Assembly (NCBI RefSeq): GCF_019511525.1
Contig: NZ_JAEUAT010000032.1
Span: forward strand, 1 to 35,114
Length of the DNA stretch: 35,114 bases
Source: Rhizobium cauense
Lineage (GTDB): Bacteria; Pseudomonadota; Alphaproteobacteria; Rhizobiales; Rhizobiaceae
Reading direction: 5' to 3'
Part shown: positions 7,501 through 14,612 of the stretch, in pieces
Position numbering within the stretch: position 1 is the first letter of the stretch
Layout of the letters: each line of letters begins with the position of its first letter
Notes under the pieces: model-generated
The model's database searches: none
What the model was told of the DNA's origin: nothing
What the model saw: only the letters and a program-made list of their open reading frames with translations
Translations under genes and position numbers: made by a program

Positions 7501-8102
7501 AGTGCATCCTTTTCACTCTTGAGGTCAGCAAGCTTTGCCTTGAGCTCCCCGAGCGTACCGCTGCGCGAACGGTACTTGTAGAAGCTATCGGCATCACCCC
7601 GGATCTCGAGAAGCTGTTTGCTGAGGTCTGACAAGCCCGCGCTGGCCGAAAACAGCAACTCGCCGAGGTTGCCCTTGCTTGCCAGGATGCTCTCGCCGCC
7701 CTTAACCAGCGTGCTTTCATCTAGGGAGAACATCGTGGCGAAGGCGTCACGATCGATGCCCCCGAGATCGGCCCGTATCTCGGCATCAGCCAGGGTTTTT
7801 TCTTCGTGGTCGAGGAGGCTGTTTTGCTGCTTCTTGATCCGAGCGAATTCTCGATCGCGCCCACCCACATGGATGTTTGCTCCTAGACGCATCGTCGGAT
7901 AGGGATGGAGGAAGCCGTATTTGGTGGCGTTCCCGATCCCGAAAATCAGGTCGAGTATCGCGTCGAGGGTTGTCGACTTCCCAGCTTCGTTCGGGCCGTA
8001 GACGATGTGCAGGTCGGGGGAGCCAATCGGCCGCGATCCAAAGTCAATTGTTGCGTCCGTGAACTTGCCATACCGCGTCAGATCAAGGCGATTAATGCGC
8101 AA
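4596..8102 (-). CDS. YhaN/SbcC-like ATPase of a nuclease-ATPase pair
   Basis: This 1168-residue SMC/Rad50-type protein has an N-terminal ATPase half with Walker A G-P-N-E-A-G-K-S-T at 36-44. Long helical, Leu/Glu/Arg/Ala-rich coiled-coil arms follow. The C-terminal half carries the signature L-S-K-G near 1069, Walker B I-P-F-I-A-D-D at about 1096-1102, and L-T-H-H near 1131. The opening M-R-I-N-R-L-D-L-T-R-Y-G-K-F matches the YhaN (COG4717) style and fixes the start at a TTG at 8102, directly after the stop of the nuclease gene. One CxxC (C755-K-G-C758) lies between the arms. With the SbcD/YhaO partner it should form an ATP-controlled DNA nuclease for break or hairpin processing. Translation is probably coupled. 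Confidence 0.88.
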   Translation of the reverse strand: MRINRLDLTRYGKFTDATIDFGSRPIGSPDLHIVYGPNEAGKSTTLDAILDLIFGIGNATKYGFLHPYPTMRLGANIHVGGRDREFARIKKQQNSLLDHEEKTLADAEIRADLGGIDRDAFATMFSLDESTLVKGGESILASKGNLGELLFSASAGLSDLSKQLLEIRGDADSFYKYRSRSGTLGELKAKLADLKSEKDALDLQASDYQRLVGERDRLRNAYQEVVAERAGIQRRVDEISRTLRTLPSMTRLAAFKERLAALADAPDPPASWQQELPDLRRLDIEYRVKEQDVLRSLAMAEKELGEITPDLVALGLASRMDELAERKARYLTAEKDIPKLSARAAELAIESLLLQLGRPSEPSPARLVLDAATVGTLRELISSKSGIDMRRSAAANELAKLERALSPDGSGVPKPPDALSPQQVKAFEVLSATLRAIPRSDEELALRSIMRRRDATSAALSEALAKLGPWRAETLAVLAEMAVPSAIRLETWKNEFKDANELARTAGIDLDRLQPELRRLEAEMAAVRVGAGEIDEAGAAASLASRERAWILHRQAFDDKSADAFEAAMRANDHVVAQRLLHFAEVGKLNQLLQRHASVAADIETATNARDGAHSALERVRSEIAGYLDTAAPHCGLDTHPLELEEWLRKRNVALAVRDDLNEIEHEIANVNDRAAKARELLTKTLANAGVGFDADADIAALVAVAEGGLHDFHTRMDHWEKFEQLRKQYNERAQALDEAIHLSEDWDLKWAATCKGCWLGESNTVPDIGAVGEILATLGKLASAIENKESLIDRVQKMEKDVAQFQAIVAEIAERLGLPVAGSPEEVAQSIADAVRIALFNQDRREKLDRDLEEIHRTQRGLAVSREIVDARIQKMLDFFDALSLEEVEARIELSTRRRELKASIDELQQELIEVCGARDFTEVEERASQADKETLEAELAELSPVLEGHERRWNDLFHELSKAQEALESVGGDARVAAIEERRRTTLLEIEERARHYMELRAGIAAAEHGLRLYRDRHRSGMMTRASEAFRLISRGSYQGVAAQPGKDGEVLIARSASEGSKVADELSKGARFQLYLALRIAGYHEFVANRPSIPFIADDIMESFDDFRAEEAFRLFAEMAKHGQVVYLTHHRHLVEIARKVCPAVHLHDLGDVAPKKKFDIIAAE

Positions 8103-9368
8103 CTATTCCCCCTCGCGGCCGCGCAGGCGTGCCAGTACGTCAGACGATCCATCTGTTGCAGATGACGACAAGTAGGAGTGGAACGACTCCTCGTCTGCTC
8201 CAAAAATATCGCGAAGTTCGGGCGGAAGCTGGCCTCGGAGTTCGTCCGCAATTGCACGAACCTCACGTTGATAATCTGCAGACCCCATAATTTCGGCGTC
8301 GATAATCGCTGCCAGCTCCTGCAAGGCCCCAGACTGAACGATGCCCACAGGAGGCGGCACGCATGAGATCTCGACCTTGTCGATCCAGACGTTCCCTATC
8401 ATAGCGCCTCTTGTCTCCAGCTCCGTTCGCAGCAGGTCGGCGTCGCGGCGGATACGCCAGGACAATTCGTTCGCGCCCGTGATTTCGACACGCGCCACAA
8501 CGTGATCGGACGAAACCCCGGCCCGCAGCGTCTCGAGCTGCTTGGTCGCGTTGCCAATCATGTCTGCCCAGTCTGAAGCGCTCGATGCGTCAACGGTAAG
8601 TCGCTCGAACTGCGCGACGCTTGTATGTCGCTCTTCTATCACCACCGAATGATCATCTTGGATGGTAACCAGCGACACCGATTTTGCACCGTTCTCGTTG
8701 ATGTCGCGACCCTGTGGCATGCCCGGCATGACAATCACGGAGGATGCATCTTCAACCACCGAGCGTTTGTGGATGTGACCCAGCGCCCAATAGCGGAAGC
8801 CACTGCGCTGGAGATCCGCAACACTGCATGGCGCATAAAGGTCGTGCCTTGCCGCTCCGCCAAGACTTGTGTGCATAATCCCGATGTTGATCGCGTCCGC
8901 AATAGGAACGGCGTAACGAGGAAGCAGGCTCTCGGGCGCATGTGGCTTTGCAAAGCTGATGCCATGAATCGCAACTGGTAAATGGCTCCGCTCACGATCC
9001 AGCCGCACGAATTGGGCATTCGCGCCAAATACCGTCACGCTATCCGGCATGATCAGTTCCGCTGTGATCTTCGACAAAGCGTCGTGGTTCCCGCGGATGA
9101 TGAAGGTCTTGATGCCAGCATCATGAAGTCGACGCAGTTGTTCGGCGAGGAACCTTGCCGTCTTCATGGATGTCTGGTCGCCATCGTACAGGTCGCCGGC
9201 AAGGACGAGTGCGTCGACCTGCTCCTCAAGACAAAGATCAATTATGCGGATGAACGCTCGGCGAGTTGCAAGACCTATCAACTCCGAGAGTTCGCCATTG
9301 CGCAGAGCCAATGTCCTGAGCGGTGAATCCAGATGGATATCGGCTGTGTGGACGAATCGAAAAGCCAA
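8103..9368 (-). CDS. SbcD/YhaO-like DNA repair exonuclease (metallophosphoesterase)
   Basis: The 421-residue protein has every calcineurin-like metal-binding motif of the Mre11/SbcD/YhaO family: D10-x-H12 (H-T-A-D-I-H-L-D), G-D59-L-Y-D, G-N94-H95-D96, H166 (I-M-H-T-S-L-G-G) and G-H198-I-H200. The C-terminal part is helical and acidic, as in the capping and partner-binding region. It is the upstream gene of a two-gene unit: its TAG is followed at once by the TTG start of the YhaN/SbcC-like ATPase. The pair should bind and cut double-strand ends or hairpins with Mn2+. The length is normal for the family. No LexA-like box was seen in its short upstream region. Confidence 0.9.
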   Translation of the reverse strand: MAFRFVHTADIHLDSPLRTLALRNGELSELIGLATRRAFIRIIDLCLEEQVDALVLAGDLYDGDQTSMKTARFLAEQLRRLHDAGIKTFIIRGNHDALSKITAELIMPDSVTVFGANAQFVRLDRERSHLPVAIHGISFAKPHAPESLLPRYAVPIADAINIGIMHTSLGGAARHDLYAPCSVADLQRSGFRYWALGHIHKRSVVEDASSVIVMPGMPQGRDINENGAKSVSLVTIQDDHSVVIEERHTSVAQFERLTVDASSASDWADMIGNATKQLETLRAGVSSDHVVARVEITGANELSWRIRRDADLLRTELETRGAMIGNVWIDKVEISCVPPPVGIVQSGALQELAAIIDAEIMGSADYQREVRAIADELRGQLPPELRDIFGADEESFHSYLSSSATDGSSDVLARLRGREGE

Positions 9369-9601
9369 GCCTTGACCTCAACAAAGAAATGCATTGGTAG
9401 GCTGAGATGAAGGGCAAATCCAGCGATACATTCCTGATTTGTTCTATTTTCCACAGCCGAGGTCTCGTGGCGAACGAGCCAGAAGCCCTGGTGCCACCAA
9501 TTCGGCGGGCACGCCGTACACTCCATGTTGCCAAAGAGTACTGCATTCGCGATCTGGCAAGATCGGCTTTTGGCTCCGCCCTGGCTTGGGAATCGCCAAC
9601 C

Positions 9602-9954
9602 CTATCTCTTGTTGGGCTCCGCTTTCTCGGAGAGAGCCGCCAAGTCCTCGGCAAGACGCACGGGTACACCCATGCGTTCATGCAAAATGCTCATCACACC
9701 AAGATCGCCGTTATTGAGTTCGCGGGACAAGACATAGTGATGCTCGTAGCGGCTGACGTAAGCCTCGCGCTCCACATCGGATGGAACAGCAAGGCGATGC
9801 GGAAGCTTACGCCAGATCGCCTTTTCCTAACGCAAGCGCTGCAAGTGGATATGCAGGCCTTTCATGTAGGTCACCGCCTCTATCTCTCCCACTTTTCAAG
9901 TGCCAAATTTTGCCCTGCGCCGCATCCCGCGCGCGGGTAAAAAGGATAGGTCAT
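9602..9954 (-). pseudogene. Decayed ParE/RelE-family toxin gene
   Basis: Directly after the antitoxin stop (ATG at 9954, two bases later) a frame begins M-T-Y-P-F-Y-P-R-A and stops after 24 codons (TAG at 9880-9882). In another frame the sequence continues as a ParE-like C-terminal half: Y-M-K-G-L-H-I-H-L-Q-R-L-R, an in-frame TAG at 9827-9829, then W-R-K-L-P-H-R-L-A-V-P-S-D-V, Y-E-H-H-Y-V-L-S-R-E-L and H-E-R-M, ending at 9602. A frameshift and a nonsense codon therefore break the toxin. The second half is typical of ParE-type toxins in rhizobia. The assignment rests on my reading of the residual motifs. Confidence 0.65.
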
Positions 9955-9956
9955 TT

Positions 9957-10223
9957 TCAGCGGCGCATATTGCGTCGGATGACATCTTCGGCGGAAACTG
10001 CGACGAACTCGTTATCATCCGCACGCATGGCCGGTGCGAGCTCACTTTGGAGCGCGTCCCACGCCTGATCACGGGTTTGCAGATCACGGGTTTGCAGATC
10101 ACGTCGGATCAGCGCGCGAATGTATTCGCTGGCGTTCTCATACAGGCCGTCGTCCCCAATTTGCTGTTGGATGTGGTCTTGCGGCGCGCCGCTAACCTTC
10201 CCATGAATGCTTCCCGATGCCAT
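9957..10223 (-). CDS. parD: ParD-family antitoxin
   Basis: The 88-residue protein has the ParD/CopG style: an N-terminal strand, then N-A-S-E-Y-I-R-A-L-I-R-R-D, the ribbon-helix-helix region that binds operator DNA, then a charged C-terminal tail that would wrap the toxin. The start at 10223 is chosen because AAAGGA lies seven to eight bases upstream. A longer ATG 15 codons earlier has no such site. Residues L-Q-T-R-D occur twice in a row, from a 15-base tandem duplication (10067-10096). The adjacent toxin gene is broken, so this may be an orphan antitoxin that still represses its own promoter or neutralises other toxins. Confidence 0.75.
   Translation of the reverse strand: MASGSIHGKVSGAPQDHIQQQIGDDGLYENASEYIRALIRRDLQTRDLQTRDQAWDALQSELAPAMRADDNEFVAVSAEDVIRRNMRR
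10067..10103. repeat. 15-bp tandem duplication inside parD
   Basis: The unit GATCACGGGTTTGCA occurs at 10067-10081 and again at 10082-10096, followed by seven matching bases (GATCACG). It adds an in-frame L-Q-T-R-D repeat to the antitoxin. The exact identity of the copies points to a recent slippage or duplication. Confidence 0.85.
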
Positions 10224-10245
10224 CGGAACAATCCTTTCGTCATCG

Positions 10246-10304
10246 CACAATTGTGGGATGGGTAGCATATATCGTCAATATTCCTCACGTAAGTGCTATA
10301 TCGT
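10246..10304 (-). promoter_or_regulatory. Candidate promoter and operator of the parD unit
   Basis: On the minus strand TTGACG (plus 10273-10278), a 17-base spacer and CACAAT (plus 10250-10255) give a plausible -35/-10 pair. The perfect palindrome CACAATTGTG (10246-10255) covers the -10. The octamer TATATCGT occurs twice in direct orientation (10268-10275 and 10297-10304). Autoregulation by the antitoxin is usual for ParDE modules, so these are operator candidates. Confidence 0.4.
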
Positions 10305-10457
10305 GGGCATGGTACCGGAGGTAAGGTGAACTCTGTTCGGGAAGACTTCCGACCATTTCTCAAATGAGTCTTCTTTTTTCTTTAAGAGTTTCCCGGCATC
10401 GGCACGCAGGAGGGATCGAACATTGAGATCGTCCTCATCCCGCCCTACCTAGCGGCC

Positions 10458-10994
10458 ATGATCGTATTCCTCGACTTCGAAGCCTCCTCGCTTAGCAAGC
10501 ACAGCTACCCCATCGAGATCGCCTGGGTCTTCGAGGATGGCCGCTCGCGGTCGTTCCTGATCAGGCCCAAGCCCGGATGGACGGACTGGTCCGAAGATGC
10601 AGAAAAGATTCATGGCATCTCGCGCGCGCGACTGGAGCAGGAGGGCAGCAACGTTGAACTCGTGGCCAAGGAAATTGTGTCTGAGCTTTCCGGAAGCGAG
10701 CTCTATGCGACTTCGCCATCGTGGGACGGAAAGTGGCTGAGCGCGCTGCTTCGGGGCGGCGGGATGCCACGCCACACGTTGCGGCTGCGGAAATCAGATG
10801 ACGTCTTTGTGGAGGCAGCCTTAGCGATCCTCGAGGGATGGATGGGTGAAATCGATGTTGTGGGTTTGGTCGCCGATGTAATCGCGCAGTCGGAGCCCGA
10901 CACCCCAGCTCATCGTGCACTTCCAGACGCACTCCTCGAACTCGACCGGCTCCGTCTTGTCCGGGAAGCCGCCAAGAAGATCGCGGCCTCTTAA
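10458..10994 (+). CDS. DEDDh-type 3'-5' exonuclease-like protein
   Basis: The 178-residue protein shows all five DEDDh exonuclease positions: D6 and E8 (F-L-D-F-E-A-S), D90 (S-W-D-G-K-W-L), and H152 with D157 (H-R-A-L-P-D, the HX4D motif). This is the RNase T/DnaQ epsilon fold, which binds two metal ions and removes 3' nucleotides from DNA or RNA. No extra domain is fused. The ATG has no close ribosome site, but an AGGAGG at 10409-10414 precedes a nine-codon frame (TTG at 10423, TAG at 10450-10452) that ends five bases before the gene, so translation could be coupled. The substrate is not deducible. Confidence 0.8.
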   Translation: MIVFLDFEASSLSKHSYPIEIAWVFEDGRSRSFLIRPKPGWTDWSEDAEKIHGISRARLEQEGSNVELVAKEIVSELSGSELYATSPSWDGKWLSALLRGGGMPRHTLRLRKSDDVFVEAALAILEGWMGEIDVVGLVADVIAQSEPDTPAHRALPDALLELDRLRLVREAAKKIAAS

Positions 10995-11141
10995 CAGTCA
11001 AGAGTAATGTGTCCCGCTCGTTTCACCGAGGGCGGTTCCCCCGACGATCCACGAGTCTACCAATTACGCCCATTCCGGCCCCAGAGCGCACGCTCGGTCT
11101 AGTCAGGGTCTTGGATTACCGCATGGACGGCATGGCCTCCC

Positions 11142-12305
11142 CTACCTGTTGAGGTCTAGGAACTCGCAGGCAACTGCTCGGTCAATATCAGCCGGGACAG
11201 GAACGAGGGAAGCTTCAGACCCAAGCACACGGCTGGCCACTCGCTCCAGGCAGAGGGCCTGCATGGCAAAGCCGAGGTCCATCGCTTCGATGCTGTTGCC
11301 GAGTGGACGCGGACCGGCGAGATTGGCCATGTGCCCATCCCCCAGCAGATGGAGGCGGCGGCCATCGACAAGGGTCAGCGTCGCGATCATGTCCTCGGGT
11401 GACGTCTCCACCGAGACGACGGTCGGATCGGCGAGCAGGCCGTGACGGTCGATCTCATGCGGGAAGTGTCCGCCATTCATTAGTATGACCCCGTCCTTCA
11501 AAATCGGCAGGTCGGCGGCGGTGATGATGCCGGGGTATCCCGTTACGGTGATGATGACATCAGCAGTGCGGATCGCGTCGGTGCGATGCGGTGTCGAAAA
11601 TCCGTCGAGATGCGCCTCCAACGTCGTCACCGGATCGATATCGACGACGCTGACGACGCTGTGGCCGTGGCGGAAACATGCCGCGGTTCCCTTGCCGCAT
11701 GCGCCGTAGCCAAAAACAACAACACGCTTGCCGTTTGTTGATCGGTTGGTGAACCGCAGAAAACTTTCAAACAGGCTCTGGCCCACGCCATGGCGGTTTT
11801 CCGCAAATTGTTTGATCGGGCTGTCGTTGATGACGAGGATTGGCAGTGCCAGCTTGTCGCGTACTGGCGTCAGCCGCGTGCGGCCGGACGTTGTCTCTTC
11901 GGTACCGCCGATCAGGTTGCCATAAGGACGCTCAAGGAAGCGAGCGAAGAGGTCGCCGCCATTGTCGAGCAGCAGGTCGGGGCTTTCGTCCAGCAGTGCG
12001 TCGATGAAACCGTGATGGGCACCGGCGTCTCCGGTGCGCTCGCCAATGATGACAATACCGTTCTCAGCCAGAAAGGTGGCTGTCGTCGGCTGGGTGCTGT
12101 TGAGATTGCCGGTCGCGACGACGCGCGCGCCACCAGCCTTCAATGTCAACAGCAGCGCGGCGGTTTTCGGTTCCAGATGGATGGCCGTGCCAATCGTCAA
12201 GCCGGCAAAGGGTTGCGTGCGAGTAAACTCCGCCGCGATCCCGCGCAACAAGCGGCAACTCGAGGCCACCCAGTCAATGCGCGAAAATTGCCGTTCCTGT
12301 TGCAT
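11142..12305 (-). CDS. Divergent S-adenosylhomocysteine hydrolase-like protein
   Basis: The 387-residue protein has the SAHH layout: an N-terminal substrate half, then a Rossmann NAD domain with G-Y-G-A-C-G-K-G-T at 199-207. Matches to human SAHH positions include H43 (H55), D114 in L-D-N-G-G-D (D131), the E-E-T-T-S-G segment (E156), K165 (K186), N170 (N191) and G-H-F-x-x-E-I-D (H301). Differences are E169 for D190, V174 for C195 and an Asn for H353. The C-terminal Lys/Tyr tail that completes the neighbouring subunit's NAD site is missing. It is shorter than normal SAHH (430-470 residues). The upstream LysR gene, 68 bases away and in the same direction, probably belongs to the same unit. The real substrate is uncertain. 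Confidence 0.78.
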   Translation of the reverse strand: MQQERQFSRIDWVASSCRLLRGIAAEFTRTQPFAGLTIGTAIHLEPKTAALLLTLKAGGARVVATGNLNSTQPTTATFLAENGIVIIGERTGDAGAHHGFIDALLDESPDLLLDNGGDLFARFLERPYGNLIGGTEETTSGRTRLTPVRDKLALPILVINDSPIKQFAENRHGVGQSLFESFLRFTNRSTNGKRVVVFGYGACGKGTAACFRHGHSVVSVVDIDPVTTLEAHLDGFSTPHRTDAIRTADVIITVTGYPGIITAADLPILKDGVILMNGGHFPHEIDRHGLLADPTVVSVETSPEDMIATLTLVDGRRLHLLGDGHMANLAGPRPLGNSIEAMDLGFAMQALCLERVASRVLGSEASLVPVPADIDRAVACEFLDLNR

Positions 12306-12373
12306 GGGCCTGTCCTCTGGTCTCGTGGTTTACGCGCCAGATTGGCCTTTGTAGGCGGCGCCCAACAGGGACA

Positions 12374-13333
12374 TTATTCTGCGCCAGCGGGCAGTTTTCC
12401 TGCGCCCTCCCGCATCAGCCAGTTGCGCAACGACAGAAGCGTCTTTTCTTCAGCATCCATGCTGCGGCAGCATAGCCGGTAGCCGACTGGCCGGGCGACG
12501 AAACCAAGAGGTGCCACCAGAGCGCCTTCCGCCAGGTCGCGCTCGATGGCGGCGCGGGGTGCGGCGACAATGCCGAGCCCTGCTTTGGCGGCTGCTATGG
12601 CCAGCTCTAGAGTTTCGGTTTCGATCCGCTTGCGGAAACGTAAGGGCAGCATGCCGCTTTCGCGGAACCAGTCGTCGAGGAGATAGGCAACGTCGCGGCC
12701 GATTATAGCGGTGGTTGCCGCAACTTCGCCGGTATCAACCGCCATTTGCAACCTTTCTGCCTCGGGCGGCGCGCCGACCAGACCAAATTCGTCGTCCATG
12801 AAACTGAAGGAAGCAATATCCGGCAACGGTCGGTATTCGCCGCCGGCGATGAGCGCATCGAGGTCGGGCCGGTCGGTGAGCGTGAGGGAGACGCTCACAG
12901 GGATGATGTCGATATCGAGCGCCGGCAAGTCGGCCATCAGTTTCGACAGGCGGGGCACCAGCCAGTTGGTCGCCAGCGCCATCGGCGCGCCAAGCCGGAT
13001 GCGATGGCGCCGTCCCGCAGCTGCAATCTCGTCTGCTGCGCGGGTCAAGATGCCAAGCGCAACGGCGACCGCATCGGCAAAACGCCGACCAGCATCGGTG
13101 GGCGCAACTCGCCCACCCTCGCGCGAGAGCAGCGCGACGCCGAGATGATCCTCTAAGCTCGCCATCTGCTGGCGCACCGCTCCTGGCACGACGCGCAGTT
13201 CCTCGGCTGCGGCTCGCAAGCTTCCTCGTCGTGCCACCGCATCAAAAACGCGCACTGCATTGAGTGGAAGCGAAGCAGCCGAGCTTGGTCGGCCGGAAGC
13301 CGGGAGCGTTGCAGTCATCAATATTTTCTCCAT
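12374..13333 (-). CDS. LysR-family transcriptional regulator (GcvA-like)
   Basis: The 319-residue protein has an N-terminal winged helix-turn-helix at about residues 24-82 (L-N-A-V-R-V-F-D-A-V-A-R-R-G-S-L-R-A-A-A-E-E-L in pieces, then V-R-Q-Q-M-A-S-L-E). A periplasmic-binding-protein-like effector domain follows. The P-L-N-A-V-R-V-F-D start is typical of GcvA-like members. The ATG at 13333 has AGGGAAGG five bases upstream; an internal ATG at 13318 is possible. It lies just upstream of the SAHH-like gene in the same direction, so the two may be one transcript and the regulator may respond to a methyl-cycle metabolite. That last point is inference. Confidence 0.88.
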   Translation of the reverse strand: MEKILMTATLPASGRPSSAASLPLNAVRVFDAVARRGSLRAAAEELRVVPGAVRQQMASLEDHLGVALLSREGGRVAPTDAGRRFADAVAVALGILTRAADEIAAAGRRHRIRLGAPMALATNWLVPRLSKLMADLPALDIDIIPVSVSLTLTDRPDLDALIAGGEYRPLPDIASFSFMDDEFGLVGAPPEAERLQMAVDTGEVAATTAIIGRDVAYLLDDWFRESGMLPLRFRKRIETETLELAIAAAKAGLGIVAAPRAAIERDLAEGALVAPLGFVARPVGYRLCCRSMDAEEKTLLSLRNWLMREGAGKLPAGAE

Positions 13334-13385
13334 TGCAGCCTTCCCTTAGCAGGTTTCGGTGGGAGCAATCGGCCCTCGGGTTCAC

Positions 13386-13423
13386 AAAAAACCCGTAAAC
13401 TCAGAATAATTGAGTTTATCGGG
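13386..13423 (-). terminator. Terminator-like hairpin with T-run upstream of the LysR gene
   Basis: On the minus strand an inverted repeat (CCCGATAAACTCA, seven-base loop, TGAGTTTACGGG, one bulged base) is followed directly by TTTTTT, the form of a Rho-independent terminator. It lies 53-90 bases before the LysR start on the strand of that gene. It could end a transcript coming from the right, act as an attenuator of the LysR gene, or serve as an operator palindrome. Confidence 0.6.
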
Positions 13424-13686
13424 AGAACTTCAAACCTATTCCATCTCCACGCGTCTCCTCTGGCGCAAACTTTCCAAACAAGGCGGTCCCTTCCTCGACT
13501 CCGTAGAGCTTTGAGAAATGTAATGCGCCCATTATGAATCGGTGAGAATCCGAAAACCGGCCTGGATCACTTCACTTGATCCTAGTTGGCGGGTGAACGG
13601 ATGAAATGTGTCGGCTGCTAGCAAAGGCCAGATACGGGGCGCCGCCGCCGGGACCGACCACTTATGGTAGCGTCCTCGAAAGAGAA

Positions 13687-13717
13687 GCCCTCGGTTCGGG
13701 AGGGAGGAACCGAGGGC
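13687..13717 (-). ncRNA. Candidate small-RNA hairpin with an anti-Shine-Dalgarno loop
   Basis: An 11-bp perfect inverted repeat (GCCCTCGGTTC / GAACCGAGGGC) has a nine-base loop. On the minus strand the loop reads CTCCCTCCC, the complement of ribosome binding sites, and the stem is followed by the T-rich TTCTCTTTC. Several rhizobial trans-acting small RNAs (alpha-r14 type) carry such loops. The ends of the transcript are not known; only the hairpin is listed. Confidence 0.35.
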
Positions 13718-13816
13718 GATGTCTTGACCGGTGATCGTGAGGGTAGCGATCATGGCCTGGTTGGGAACAGGGCTCCCGTGTCTGGTTAAGGAACTTCTGC
13801 CGTCGCGTTTGGTTCC

Positions 13817-14524
13817 GTGGCCCGGCGGACAACTGCCGGTTCAGAAGGGGATTTTTTGGGCGTTGACCTTGAACCTGGCCGATCCCACCTAAGCGGAATG
13901 CGAAAACACGAGAAGAGCGGCGTCGAACTGCTAAGGACATGGACACTTTCTCCCGCGGCTACCCTTGGATCTGCCGTGCGAGCGAAAGGAATCCTCCAGG
14001 AACTGCAGGCGCGGATTCCCGCCGCAACGAAGAAATCGCTCGCCTTAGAAGGTACTGAACTCATCTTTGCAATGCCAGCCACCGAGAAGGCCGTCTTCAA
14101 TGCAACGGCGGCCGTGATTGCCAACGCGATGAAAGACATCGAGAAACTGCCAGTCATTCCTCGCGAGATCCAGGACATCTTGGCCATCAAAGCCAGCGAA
14201 CGGCATCGGTGGCTCGCGGATGGCCGTCTCCAAAGTGCAGGAACCCGAACAGTGCGATTGAATGGGCGAGCCCGGCGGATCACGTTCCACGTCTTTGATC
14301 CAAAGGTAGTAGAAGACCTCCTTGACCGGAGCGTCGCCGACCAGTGGCGCGAAGAGGATGTCGAGGCGAAGGCGGAGAAGCGGCGGCGGGCGGCCTATCA
14401 GGCAAAACTGACGCGGTCGCTTAATAAGATCCAAAAAGCGAATAGCACGAAAGTCAAATCGACCGAGCCGCCCGCAGAGCTGAAAGGCTGGGAAGAATTC
14501 GACATCGACGGTCTGCTGCGATAG
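13817..14524 (+). CDS. Hypothetical protein, basic, up to 235 aa
   Basis: The product is not recognised. The C-terminal third is rich in Lys/Arg (E-K-R-R-R-A-A-Y-Q, S-L-N-K-I-Q-K-A-N) and ends W-E-E-F-D-I-D-G-L-L-R. The middle holds a predicted strand-rich piece (T-R-T-V-R-L-N-G-R-A-R-R-I-T-F-H-V-F). There is no signal or membrane segment. The longest start is a GTG at 13817 with a weak ribosome site. An ATG at 13898 (M-R-K-H-E-K-S-G) would give 208 residues and is an equally good choice. Neighbours give no functional hint. Confidence 0.55.
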   Translation: MARRTTAGSEGDFLGVDLEPGRSHLSGMRKHEKSGVELLRTWTLSPAATLGSAVRAKGILQELQARIPAATKKSLALEGTELIFAMPATEKAVFNATAAVIANAMKDIEKLPVIPREIQDILAIKASERHRWLADGRLQSAGTRTVRLNGRARRITFHVFDPKVVEDLLDRSVADQWREEDVEAKAEKRRRAAYQAKLTRSLNKIQKANSTKVKSTEPPAELKGWEEFDIDGLLR

Positions 14525-14612
14525 CTACCGCTAGATCGGACGGGTCCCACACCCAGTCCACTCGGAAAAATTTCAGCTAAAAACCGGTAGAGATGGATAG
14601 GCCGGCCCGGTT

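Larger units (their letters stand above)
13334..13816. other. Gap of about 480 bases with two hairpins
   Basis: No protein gene is recognised. Two strong inverted repeats (13392-13423 and 13687-13717) are described separately. Both look like minus-strand RNA hairpins, so the gap could encode a small RNA on that strand or a long leader of the LysR gene. Confidence 0.4.

Noticed and set aside
9407..9940. A 177-codon plus-strand frame across the toxin region
   Set aside because: The minus strand of the same stretch carries clear ParE motifs, and the plus frame resembles no family and has no ribosome site.
13662..13946. Minus-strand frame across the hairpin and the start of the 13817 gene
   Set aside because: Arg-rich composition, no ribosome site, and the inverted repeat is better explained as RNA structure.
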